DNA from: MFD04580-c1 sp963702995
Lineage (GTDB): Bacteria > Planctomycetota > Phycisphaerae > Tepidisphaerales > Tepidisphaeraceae
Length of the DNA: 64,000 nucleotides
Direction of reading: 5' to 3'
Assembly: GCA_963702995.1 (NCBI GenBank)
Contig: OY969783.1
Span: forward strand, 1,736,001 to 1,800,000
Each line of letters opens with the position of its first letter. Position 1 is the first letter of the stretch. A program made the translations under genes and the position numbers. The notes beneath the pieces are model-generated. The model saw only the letters and a program-made list of their open reading frames with translations. It did not search any database and was not told the DNA's origin. Below, in pieces: positions 26,404-34,715 of this stretch.

Positions 26404-27964
26404 GTGCGCCTGATCGCCGCCGGCGTCCATCCATATGTCCCCAATCGCCACCGGTTCGACATCGATCCCGCCGACCCCCGCCACCTGGACGCCGGCGAAA
26501 ACTTCGGACGCGTCGTCGATACGCAGCTCATTGGCGATCGCTGGTTCGCCACGGTCGAACTGATCGGCAGCCGCGCCTTGGACGCAATGGCCGCCAACGA
26601 CGTGAGCATCTGCATCGTCGATGGCCAACTCGACGCCCAGGGCCGCCGCTACGGCGAGGCGCTCCAGCACCTGGCGATCGTCCCGGACCCGGTGCTGCCC
26701 AACTTGGCACCGGCTCAACAGGTCCGGGCATTGTCTTTGTCGTTCGCCCCCAATGCCGCTTCCGCGATCGCGCTCGCCGCCGGCGTATCGGGACGGTTCA
26801 AGCTCGCGCTCGGCTACGACCCCAATCAACCGCGCGATTTCCATGGGAGGTGGGCAAACGTCGGTGACTCGGGAGATGCCGGCGGACCAGACGCTGCATC
26901 AGCCGTAATCCCTACGCGCTCCCGCGCAATGACATGGGGTAACAAGCACCGCTTCGTGATGAAGCGGTCGAGTTCGAGCTTTACCGGCAGGTCGCGGCGC
27001 AAGCTCACGGGCCGGTCACGCCGACGGATGTGGAGGAGGAGAGGCGGCGACAAGCCGACCCATTACCGAACAAGCGTTTGAAGGATGTCTCGCCAGCCTA
27101 CGACTGGCGGGAATGGGCTCGACGGAACGGCGAAATCAAGCCGGCCGTCGCCGGCCGTCAGAGCACGCAGGAGCAGCTCTTTCCCGGCCTTCGAGAAGCC
27201 CTATGGCGGGACCACAACAAAGACTACACGAGTCTGACATCGGACCCGAAGCTGATCGAAAAATGGGAGGAGTGGATACGCCAGGAGGATTTGCGAGCCC
27301 ACCCCCCCCGTCTCTGGCGGCACGCCTGAACGACATGTTCGGAATTCCGACCGGTCAGACCGGTGCGTTGAACATCAACGACGTCCTAGGCGCGCTGGCC
27401 GGCTTCGCCAACGCACATGTTATGCCGGGCGAGGGCGACGCCGGCGGGCGGAAATCGTTCCAGTTCGACACTGCGGAGTTAGTTGAGGTGTCCGCGCCGC
27501 GAAGTGCGGGCGTTGTGGACCGCGTCGGCGAGAGCGAACTCGGGAATGCGCTATCAGGCTTAGGCCGAAATCCGCTCGGGCGCAATATCAACACGCTTGA
27601 GGAGTTCGGGCCGGGGGCGGGGTTCTCGGGGGTCTTCGACGTGGAGTCGGGCAAGTGGCTCGCCTACCCAAGCGGGAAGACGCGCCTGCTTAACGGTGCC
27701 ACCCCCCTCAACGTCGTCGATCAATACGGTGGACACGGTCCGGTAGATCAGGTTCTCCACGAGCTTCTCGGCAGCACCTCAAACAACCGGTTGGGCTTCA
27801 GCATGACCTTGGACGAGGCGGGAAACCTTAAGATGGGCTGGAACTCGCGGACGATAAACGCTCAGAACCCGAACTTGTCCGACCGGACGGTGCCAGAGAA
27901 CATGCGGCAACGGGTGCTCGACGCGATCAGTCAGTCCACTGGAAGGAAGGCCTACACGCCATGA
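26404..27964 (+). CDS. Orphan, 5'-truncated toxin cassette 2 (frameshifted)
   Basis: Begins 18 bp after the cassette 1 immunity gene with a duplicate of the protease-like region (26411 onward) but without its N-terminal 90 residues, so it has no normal start; GTG 26404 is the first in-frame start. It then has YDPNQPRDFHGRW and a different variable region, with breaks near 26930 and at a C8 run near 27305. The last 215 residues contain GFSGVFDVESGKWLAYPSG, VDQYGGHGPVDQVL, KMGWNSRTINAQNP and a short helical end. I do not recognise the toxin family. The stop overlaps the next gene by 4 bp (ATGA). Confidence 0.6.
26411..26699 (+). repeat. Homology arm, copy 2 (orphan cassette)
   Basis: About 99% identical partner of 24270-24558. 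It could mediate recombination that replaces tail 1 and its immunity gene by tail 2. Confidence 0.9.
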
Positions 27965-28375
27965 AAGTGTACGGGCATAAGCTACCAGCAACGCTGCGGA
28001 GCGAACTGTGGGGCGGGCAACCGACGCGCGGCCCGGACCGACTTGCGGCGCTCAAGCCGCTCCTCACGCGTGTTGAAGGGGTCCAGCCGAAGCTTTTTAG
28101 TCTCGAAGCCATCATTGATGCGAACCGTCTGTGGGGATCGGAGTATGTTGCGTACTACCTGGGAACACCCAACACTGCGTACCCGCCTGGCGACATCGAT
28201 CCCGGACGGGCGGTAATCATAGGGGAGGCCGAGCCGGACAGCCCGATCGCGCTCGACTACCGCACCGACCCGCCGCGCAGTCGTCTACTTCGGCGACGTG
28301 GGGCGCGAGTCGTATTGGCTGGAATTGGCCGTGAGCTACGACGCCCTTGTCGCCAAACTTCGCGACGGTGGCTGA
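27961..28375 (+). CDS. SUKH-like immunity protein candidate, cassette 2 (frameshifted)
   Basis: Starts MKVYGHKLPATLRSELWGG, coupled by ATGA to the toxin tail. A single extra base near 28279 moves the end into another frame, which restores VVYFGDVGRESYWLELAVSY and a stop at 28373-28375. Joined length is about 137 residues. The C-terminal IGEAEPDSPIALDYR plus VVYFGD pattern is typical of SMI1/KNR4-like (SUKH) immunity proteins. The position matches a toxin-immunity pair. Confidence 0.6.
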
Positions 28376-28498
28376 CCCAGATTACGAACTTTCCATGACC
28401 AATGGCTTAAGCACGCTCCCTGCGCATCGTCGAGGAAGTATCGACGTGATTCCGCCCGAGCCCTTGGGTCGATGATTCTGATAGCGGGTCTACCAGAT

Positions 28499-29308
28499 GA
28501 ACAAGATAGAGCCATCCGGAAATGATGATCGGTTCGCATTGGCCTTCTATGGGATCGACTCGAATCTAAGTGTAGCCGGTTAATTCTATCAGATCGCGGA
28601 GCAATGGTTGAACTCATTGGGATACCCTCCCAGGCGACGTGGACTCTCCGGAGACGGGTGTAGCGGTAAGACCGGCGACTATTATCGCATGAGGGGGAAG
28701 TTCCGAAAGGTGGGGTTCACCAGCGTCAGGTCGTTCGGCTTGGGCTCAACGGATTTTGATTCCCCAATGCGTGGTTGGGAGGAGTTGGCCTCGGCGACTT
28801 TTTCGTATGCCGGGGACGACGGTGGGTACGCCATCCTTGTCATGCCGACCAGAAACGCGGTCGGCCGGGAGTGGTTCCCGATCGCGACGAAAGCCATTCG
28901 TATTCTTCGGCCTTCTACGGGATCGCGTTCAGGCGGGACGTTCGGTTGGGGCCGGCATTCTGCTCGATCGGCGTCAACCAGGGGCTCGACCCGGTAAAGA
29001 CGGGAGCGGCCTACGAAGAAGCCAGGACCGTCTCGCGCTGGGGAGATATGGGTATGGTGAAGCAGGACTATCGGGACGGTCTCTTGCGGGATGTATATCC
29101 CTGGAACTTCCTGACCGAAGCTCAGCTCTCCCGTCGAACGGGCACCCAGACATTCCGACAATGGATCGACCAAAGCTCCGGGCGAGGAGTGCAGACCCCG
29201 ATGTCTGATGGCGTGTTCCTTTGGGAAGTTGACGAATCGACCATCCCTGAAATTCGAGAAGTGCTGAACGCCTCCGGCGCGATTTTCGACTGGCGAAAAT
29301 GCGCCTAA
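28499..29308 (+). CDS. Third immunity-like protein (frameshifted)
   Basis: Three frame segments join into about 269 residues: MNKIEPSGNDDRFALAFYGI (28499), FYQIAEQWLNSLGYPPRRRG to REWFPIATKAI, then AFYGIAFRRDVRLG to the stop at 29306-29308. Breaks are near 28573 and 28895. The C-terminal region (LLRDVYPWNFLTEAQLSRRT, then FRQWIDQSSGRG and VFLWEVDESTIPEIREVL) resembles proteins I have seen in toxin-immunity contexts, but I cannot name a family. No matching toxin tail lies directly upstream, so it may be an orphan immunity gene. Confidence 0.45.
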
Positions 29309-29517
29309 ATCGAGACGAGGGGCGGCCATGGGAAGATCAGGCTCTACTTAAGGGCACCTTCCCGCGGCGTTGACCTTTTCTGCTCGGGCGGCCGCCGCGG
29401 CCGCGGCCGAACACAACCTTCGGCGGCACGCAGTGCGTGCCCTACTTCACGCGCTTGTTCCCGGCCGCGTGGTCTGCGCGGCTCGGCCTCTTCTTGTCTT
29501 TATCAACAGGAGCTCCC

Positions 29518-30158
29518 ATGCCACAAGGATACCCGTCCGCGCGCGAGCGGCTTGTCGAGCGGTTGAAGACCGACGCGGCCGCCGACGATGCGACGTTGAT
29601 TCAACTCTCGGCCGAGACGTTCGATCAGGGCGTGGAGGAGATGCGATCACTCGCCGCCCGCTGTGACGAGCTGGCGGCGGAGCGCGATCGGCTGGCGGGC
29701 GACAATGTCGCCCTGAGCCGGCGGATCCAGGCGCTGGAGGAGCGCGGCGTCTCGCTGTCGGCCGATGCGGCGCGGCGGCCGGATGAGGTGACGCTCGCCA
29801 TGTTCGCGGAGAACATCGCCGCCAAACGCGAGCAGGCCATCGCCGCCGGCGTCCCCGAGGCGTGCATGAAGCCGTTCGATGAGCTGCTCGCCGAGGCGGA
29901 CGGGCGGCCGAACGTGATCGCCCTTTCGGCCGTCGGTGTGCGGCCGGGCGATCGGCGGCCGCTGGCGTTCCGCCTCTACGACGCGCTCGCCCGGCTCGCC
30001 GGCGCCCACGCGCGCCGCTCGGGCAGGTCGCGCCGCGGCGCGACCTGATCGCCCAGGCCTCCCCCGCCGGCGGCGCGCCGTCGGCCGCCGACGTTACGCC
30101 CGAGCGCCGGGCCGCCCTGCTCGCGTTGGCGGGCATCTCTTCGGCGGTTAAGGCGTAA
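29518..30158 (+). CDS. Capsid scaffold-like coiled-coil protein (frameshifted near end)
   Basis: Start at ATG 29518 with CAGGAGC upstream. Residues 35-75 are a coiled coil (RCDELAAERDRLAGDNVALS). A break near 30010 shifts the frame; the restored end is RRDLIAQASPAGGAPSAADV to TPERRAALLALAGISSAVKA. About 213 residues. The coiled coil, acidic composition and place between the protease and decoration/capsid genes fit a scaffolding protein, which is often removed during maturation. Confidence 0.6.
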
Positions 30159-30177
30159 GCCGAGGGGAAACACCCCT

Positions 30178-30203
30178 AACGAGCCGCGACCGTGAGGGAG
30201 CGG
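30178..30203 (+). repeat. Dispersed GAGCCGCG repeat, copy 5
   Basis: AACGAGCCGCGACCGTGAGG plus GAGCGG, just after the scaffold gene; opposite-orientation partners lie at 30376-30401 and 30498-30517. Confidence 0.7.
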
Positions 30204-30300
30204 TTGGCGCAATTCGTCGCGATGCCCGAGGGTTGAAAGCGGGCTTTCGCCGGGCGCCGAGCACTCCACGACGGTCGCTGGCTGTCTTCGCCCAATTGAA

Positions 30301-30531
30301 ATTGAAGAGAGCGCATCCGTTGCCGGTGGGCGGGGCGTCGTCTTGGGTCGCGTACGGTGCGCCTTGGGGCGCCGACCGCTCCCTTACGGTCGCGGCCCGT
30401 TGGTGGCTTTCTCTCGAATGACAATGAAGACAACCTACCCGCTCCCGGTGGGTGGGGCGTCGTCGCGGGCTTCTTGCCGCGCGCCTCGGCGCGCTGACCG
30501 CTCCCTTACGGTCGCCACTTGCGGGTGGCTT
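30301..30531. repeat. Two tandem 122-bp repeat units
   Basis: Units start at 30301 and 30423 with a constant 122-bp offset. Each holds TTGAAGA/ATGAAGA, CCGGTGGG, GGGGCGTCGTC, a CCGCTCCCTTACGGTCG core and GTGGCTTT. A partial third unit may precede them (about 30254). The 30159-30639 region is otherwise gene-free. Confidence 0.7.
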
Positions 30532-30639
30532 TTCTTCCGGGGGCCGCGAAAGACCTGGGGCTTTCTCTCTTAACTCGACTTGGCCCAGCGCCTTTGAACG
30601 CGCGATCGGGCCGTCGTTCTCCCTTACGAGGACAACCCA

Positions 30640-31391
30640 ATGAGCACGCTGCTCAAGACATTCACGAATGACCCGCTATCGCCGGCGCAGTTCCCTGGGG
30701 ATGCGCGGCTGGATGCCGTGAAGTTCGGCATCAACCTGACGGTGGCGCGCGGCACCGCGCTGGCGATCAAGACCGCCGACGGGTTGGCTTACCCCCTCTC
30801 CCCCGCGCGGGGGACGGGACGCAGAACTTCGTTGGCTTCTCGGTCTACAGCGTCCAGACGGATGCCAGCGGAAAGGTTTACGCGATCAGCAGCGGCGGCT
30901 CCGCGTCGCCCGGCTTTCGCTCGGCGCCCGTCTCGACCGGGGCGCTCTGGGTCAAGGGCACCTTCAATCCCCAGGACGTGCAGACCAACGCCGCCCCGAC
31001 GGCGGAGGTGGACACCTTCACGCCCGGCGGGACGATCGCCGCCGGGGACGTGTTCACCGTATCGATCCTCTACCCCGACGGCAGCAGCCGCTCGATCACC
31101 TACACGGCCGGCGCGACGCCTTCGGCGGCATCGGTGGCGGCCGGGCTCCGCGCGGCCTGGGCGGCCGACGCGATCGCCAGCGCCTACGCGGCCTCCGGCG
31201 GCGCCGCGACCTTCACGCTGACGGCCGCCATCGCGGGCAATGGCCTCAACCTCGGCAAGTCGATCGTCAGCGCCTCGGGCACGTTCACGCGGGCAGTCAC
31301 GACGCCGGCGGCCGGCCGCTCGATCGCCGACATCCTCCCCGGCGCGCCTGGCGCACGGGTGCTTCATAACGGGTTGTGGGACATCCCCTAG
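30640..31391 (+). CDS. Capsid decoration or head fibre-like protein (frameshifted)
   Basis: Starts MSTLLKTFTNDPLSPAQFPG at 30640; a break near 30805 (a C/G homopolymer stretch) leads into DGTQNFVGFSVYSVQTDASG and on to the stop at 31391. Joined length is about 249 residues. The N-terminal arm plus beta-rich body and the position directly before the major capsid gene fit a decoration protein, like those that cap lambda-type capsids. The C-terminal region is Ala/Gly/Thr-rich with ITYTAGATPSAASVAAGLRA, a bacterial structural-protein-like repeat. Confidence 0.6.
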
Positions 31392-31515
31392 GCCGGACAT
31401 CCCACAGACCGGCCGCGACACCGCGACGCGCCCGCGCTCGTTCCCCACACGCCGATGGTGGAGGCTCGGGCATTTCAGAAGCCCATCTCGCTGGCATTGA
31501 ACTGAAAGGAACCGC

Positions 31516-32568
31516 ATGCCGTTCATCTATCCGCAAAACTTCGAGATCCAGGCGATCCTCCCGGACCTGCTCGGCCGCGCCCGCGACGGGCGCATCGGGC
31601 TGGACCTGTTCCCCGCGCACGCCGTTAACGCGGCCCAGGTCCGCTGGGCGCAGCAGGACAACTACTTCGGCCTGCAGCAGCTTCGCGGGCTCGACGGCGC
31701 ACCGTCGCACGTGCAGCGCGTGGGCCTCAAGACGTATGCGTATGAGCCCGGCGTCTTCGGCGAATACGTTGACATCACCGAGGCCGAGCTCACCACCCGC
31801 GCCGGCGCCGCGCCGCTGGTGAACACGCCGATCGACATCGAAGACCTCGTCGTCGAGGCCGACAACCACCTCATCGTCCGCGAGCTGGACCGGATGGAGT
31901 CGAGCGTCTGGACGCTCCTCACAACCGGCACGCTCGCCATCCAGTTGGATCGCCCCGACGGCACGCAACAGGGGTATGCCGACAGCTACCCGATCCAGAC
32001 GATCGCGGCCCCCATCCCCTGGGCGACCGTCGCGACGGCGACGCCCATCAAGAACTTCCAGGCCGTGCAGCAGATGGGCATTGGCCACTCCGTGGACTTG
32101 GGGGCCGGGGCGACGGCGTTCATGAACTCCGTCACGTCGAACAACCTGTTGAACAACGCCAACGCGGCGGATCTGGGCGGCCGCCGCGAACAGTTCGGCG
32201 CAACGTTCAACTCCGTGCCGGAGATCAACCAGTACCTGCTCGCCCAGAACCTCCCGCGGATGCAGGTCTATGACAACGGCTTCCAGCCCGCCGCCGGCCC
32301 GGGCGGCGCGGGGGCTTTCAGGAAGTTCATTCCAGACAACACGGTTGTGGTCGTCGGCCGCCGGCCGGGGAATGCGCGGGTGGGCGAGTATCAGCTTACG
32401 CGCAACGCGAGCAACGGCTTTCTGCCCGGCTCCTACCGGTATGTGATCGACCGGGCGAATGGGATGAACGGCGAGAAGCGGACGCCCGCGAACATCGAGG
32501 TCCACCGCGGCCACAACGGCGGCCCGGCGATCTACTACCCGTCCGCGGTGGTGGTGATGAACGTCTGA
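31516..32568 (+). CDS. Major capsid protein, lambda gpE-like
   Basis: 350 residues, intact. AAGGA lies 6 nt before ATG 31516. The sequence fits the lambda gpE-type family: DLFPAHAVNAAQVRWAQQDN near the N-terminus, KTYAYEPGVFGEYVDITEAE, DLVVEADNHLIVRELDRMES, and a C-terminal region IPDNTVVVVGRRPGNARVGE. It is one of the few phage structural genes here with no frameshift. It assembles into the HK97-fold icosahedral shell. Confidence 0.85.
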   Translation: MPFIYPQNFEIQAILPDLLGRARDGRIGLDLFPAHAVNAAQVRWAQQDNYFGLQQLRGLDGAPSHVQRVGLKTYAYEPGVFGEYVDITEAELTTRAGAAPLVNTPIDIEDLVVEADNHLIVRELDRMESSVWTLLTTGTLAIQLDRPDGTQQGYADSYPIQTIAAPIPWATVATATPIKNFQAVQQMGIGHSVDLGAGATAFMNSVTSNNLLNNANAADLGGRREQFGATFNSVPEINQYLLAQNLPRMQVYDNGFQPAAGPGGAGAFRKFIPDNTVVVVGRRPGNARVGEYQLTRNASNGFLPGSYRYVIDRANGMNGEKRTPANIEVHRGHNGGPAIYYPSAVVVMNV

Positions 32569-32625
32569 TCCGCCGGCCGTAACCCCGCTCGCGAACGGAC
32601 GCCCACTTCGCTCTGCGATTCGCCC

Positions 32626-33126
32626 ATGACAACCGATCCCTTTTCAGCGGTCTACGCGGCGCTTTGGGCGGGCCTGGAGTCGTTCGCTGACTTCGCGGCC
32701 CTGGTCAAAGTGCGGAACCGGCTCCGCTTCGACGTCCCCGGCGTCCGCAACCCGACGCGCGAGACGTCGGCGCCGGCCGACCTGCCGGAGCTGACGCTCT
32801 TGCAGGGGGCGTTTCGACTCGCGCCGTACACGACCAACGCGCTGGCGTGCGATGTGGCACAGGCATACCCGGTTGTGATCGCGATCGACGACCTGCAGGT
32901 CGTGAAGCTGAACGCCGTGAAGTGGCAGGCGTTCCGCGCGCTCCTGGCGGCCGGGCACGATCTGGGGCTGCCTTACGTGCGTCGGTGGACGATTGAAGAC
33001 GGCCGCGACGACCCGGCGGCGCGGCGGCTATCCGGGGACGCGCGGCGCTGGGCCGCCGTGCTGACGATCAACGTCGAGATGTCGCTTTCCAAAGCGGACA
33101 TCGCCGCTGGGGCTCTGCCGTCCTGA
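32626..33126 (+). CDS. Tail-completion or neck-like phage protein
   Basis: 166 residues starting MTTDPFSAVYAALWAGLESF. An alpha/beta mixture with VRNRLRFDVPGVRNPTRETS, LPELTLLQGAFRLAPYTTNA and a C-terminal LTINVEMSLSKADIAAG. The size and place between capsid and tail tube genes fit a head-tail joining or tail terminator protein. No family recognised with certainty. Intact frame. Confidence 0.55.
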   Translation: MTTDPFSAVYAALWAGLESFADFAALVKVRNRLRFDVPGVRNPTRETSAPADLPELTLLQGAFRLAPYTTNALACDVAQAYPVVIAIDDLQVVKLNAVKWQAFRALLAAGHDLGLPYVRRWTIEDGRDDPAARRLSGDARRWAAVLTINVEMSLSKADIAAGALPS

Positions 33127-33163
33127 AGCCTGCCGCCCGCTCACCTTACAAGGAGACTTACTC

Positions 33164-33658
33164 ATGCCCTCCACCTTGAGCTCACCGCGCGTCGGGCTTT
33201 CCATCCAGGCGAATGTCGCCTCGGGCAGCGCCCGCGCCGGCCAGTGCGGCCGTCGCACATCTGGCCGGCCCGGTGATCGCCGCCGGCAATGCGCCCGGCC
33301 AGGTCGATCTGGCCTATTCCACCGCCGGTACGGTCTCGAGCGGAACGCCGGTTGTGATCGACCTGGGCGCGTCCGTGGCCGACCCGCTCGGGAACACGGT
33401 GCTCTTCGGGCACGTGGTGGCGCTCCTGGTCACCAACGACTCGACGACCGCCGGCCAGACGCTGACTGTCGGCGGCGGGACGAACCCCCTGCTGGCGTCG
33501 GAGTCGGGGCCGGTGCAGCCGAATGGCGGCGCTATTGCATCGTCGCACCCAACCCCGGGATTGCCGTCGTGGCGGGAAGCGCCCGGACGTTGCAGATCAC
33601 CGCGGCGGCCGGAGCGTCGGTTCCGTTCAAGATCACGATCCTCGGCCGCTCAACCTGA
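33164..33658 (+). CDS. Phage structural protein (two compensating frameshifts)
   Basis: Starts MPSTLSSPRVGLSIQANVAS; breaks near 33240 and 33530 move to another frame and back. The middle is AYSTAGTVSSGTPVVIDLGA and LGNTVLFGHVVALLVTNDST; the end is RYCIVAPNPGIAVVAGSART. About 164 residues, beta-rich. Preceded by ACAAGGAGA. Because the start and stop lie in one frame, both breaks may be artefacts. The position suggests a head or tail surface protein. Confidence 0.55.
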   Translation: MPSTLSSPRVGLSIQANVASGSARAGQCGRRTSGRPGDRRRQCARPGRSGLFHRRYGLERNAGCDRPGRVRGRPAREHGALRARGGAPGHQRLDDRRPDADCRRRDEPPAGVGVGAGAAEWRRYCIVAPNPGIAVVAGSARTLQITAAAGASVPFKITILGRST

Positions 33659-33693
33659 TCGGCGCTTGCGGCCCAAATTATCGGAGTGCAACC

Positions 33694-34110
33694 ATGAGCT
33701 ACACCCCTCGCTCGGGCGTCGGTGGGACAGCCCGAATCAATGGGACCGAACTGCCGGTCACGGCGTGGCAGGTCTCGCCGAAAGCGGACATCGTCGAATT
33801 CCGAAACTCGCTCAGCGGCCGCCACCCGCGCCGCGCGGCGACCTATGTCGATGGCGGCCGCTTCACGATCACCGTTGACTGGGACGATTCGAACAACCTC
33901 TTCAGCGCGCCACTGACAATCCACGCCGGCGATGTGGTGACGGACGTCACGCTGAACCTGGATGGCCCGGGCGGGTCGCTTTGCTGGCGATTCCCCAGCG
34001 CGGTGGTGGATTCGACGCCGCAGAGCGTGGCGGTTGAGGGAAAGATCACCACGACCCTTTCCTGCCTGGCTGACGGCGCGTTCGCCGCTCCGGGGCAGTC
34101 GGTTTCATAG
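33694..34110 (+). CDS. Tail tube-like protein
   Basis: 138 residues, intact, from MSYTPRSGVGGTARINGTEL. Beta-rich pattern (FTITVDWDDSNNLFSAPLTI, then GDVVTDVTLNLDGPG, and VVDSTPQSVAVEGKITTTLS) typical of small siphophage tail tube proteins. CGGAG lies upstream. It is directly before the tail chaperone, the normal place for the tube gene. Confidence 0.65.
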   Translation: MSYTPRSGVGGTARINGTELPVTAWQVSPKADIVEFRNSLSGRHPRRAATYVDGGRFTITVDWDDSNNLFSAPLTIHAGDVVTDVTLNLDGPGGSLCWRFPSAVVDSTPQSVAVEGKITTTLSCLADGAFAAPGQSVS

Positions 34111-34122
34111 AGGAGGCGGGCG

Positions 34123-34608
34123 ATGTCTGAACTGGGTGAGCTGACCGCGGCCGGACGGGCTGACCTGCTGCCGGGGCATACGCTCTCGCCTTGGCGGCTG
34201 GTGACGATCGCCGAGGCGGAGGAAGAGATGGAGCGCCGGCACATCGCCACGTGCGTCGCCGGGGCCATCGCGCTCCCGCAGCCGGCGCAGCGCCTCGTCG
34301 CCGAGGCGGCGACGCGCGACATCCGCGACGGCGCGTTTAAGTATCGCGCGCCGGGGTTCGATCGGGTACTGCTCTCGCCTTCTTTCACCAGTCTTCGACT
34401 CTGGCTCTCGCTCCGAGCGCGGCACCCCGGTGTGACCCGCGCCCAGGCCGCCCGTCTGATCACGGCGGATAACGAGATAGCGGTCTACTACGCGACCTGC
34501 GAGATGGCGGGGTGGAGCTTCGCCGAAAAAAAAGCTCGTGCGGGCGAGGCGGCGGCCGCCCCGTCCGCTGGCGCGCCATCTACGACCGACTCCGCGAGCG
34601 CCGCCTGA
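34123..34608 (+). CDS. Tail assembly chaperone, short (G-like) form
   Basis: 161 residues from MSELGELTAAGRADLLPG; it includes LSPWRLVTIAEAEEEMERRH, RLWLSLRARHPGVTRAQAAR and EIAVYYATCEMAGW. The position after the tail tube and the size match the G protein of siphophage tail chaperone pairs. Within it, at 34527-34533, is an A AAA AAA slippery heptamer; a -1 shift there would produce a longer GT-like form (separate entry). The zero-frame end after the slippery site is Ala-rich and of low complexity. Confidence 0.7.
   Translation: MSELGELTAAGRADLLPGHTLSPWRLVTIAEAEEEMERRHIATCVAGAIALPQPAQRLVAEAATRDIRDGAFKYRAPGFDRVLLSPSFTSLRLWLSLRARHPGVTRAQAARLITADNEIAVYYATCEMAGWSFAEKKARAGEAAAAPSAGAPSTTDSASAA
34527..34533 (+). 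promoter_or_regulatory. Candidate -1 programmed ribosomal frameshift site
   Basis: In the zero frame the codons read GAA AAA AAA GCT, giving the heptamer A AAA AAA followed by G, among the most efficient bacterial slippery sequences. A -1 shift enters the frame of the T-like extension. The position near the end of the tail chaperone is typical. The run of eight A is also where a consensus error could occur. Confidence 0.55.
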
Positions 34609-34715
34609 CGCCGGGGCAGATCGCCGACCTGACGCTCCCCCAGTTGGCGGCCGAGCTGGGCCTACCCTCCGACGACCCTGCGGTGGAATGCCGTGCGGAA
34701 CGGGCACAGGCCCTG

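Noticed and set aside
30343..30573. Small protein encoded by the tandem repeats
   Set aside because: The translation (DRSLTVA type) is the well-known spurious product of the GAGCCGCG repeat and has no start signal.
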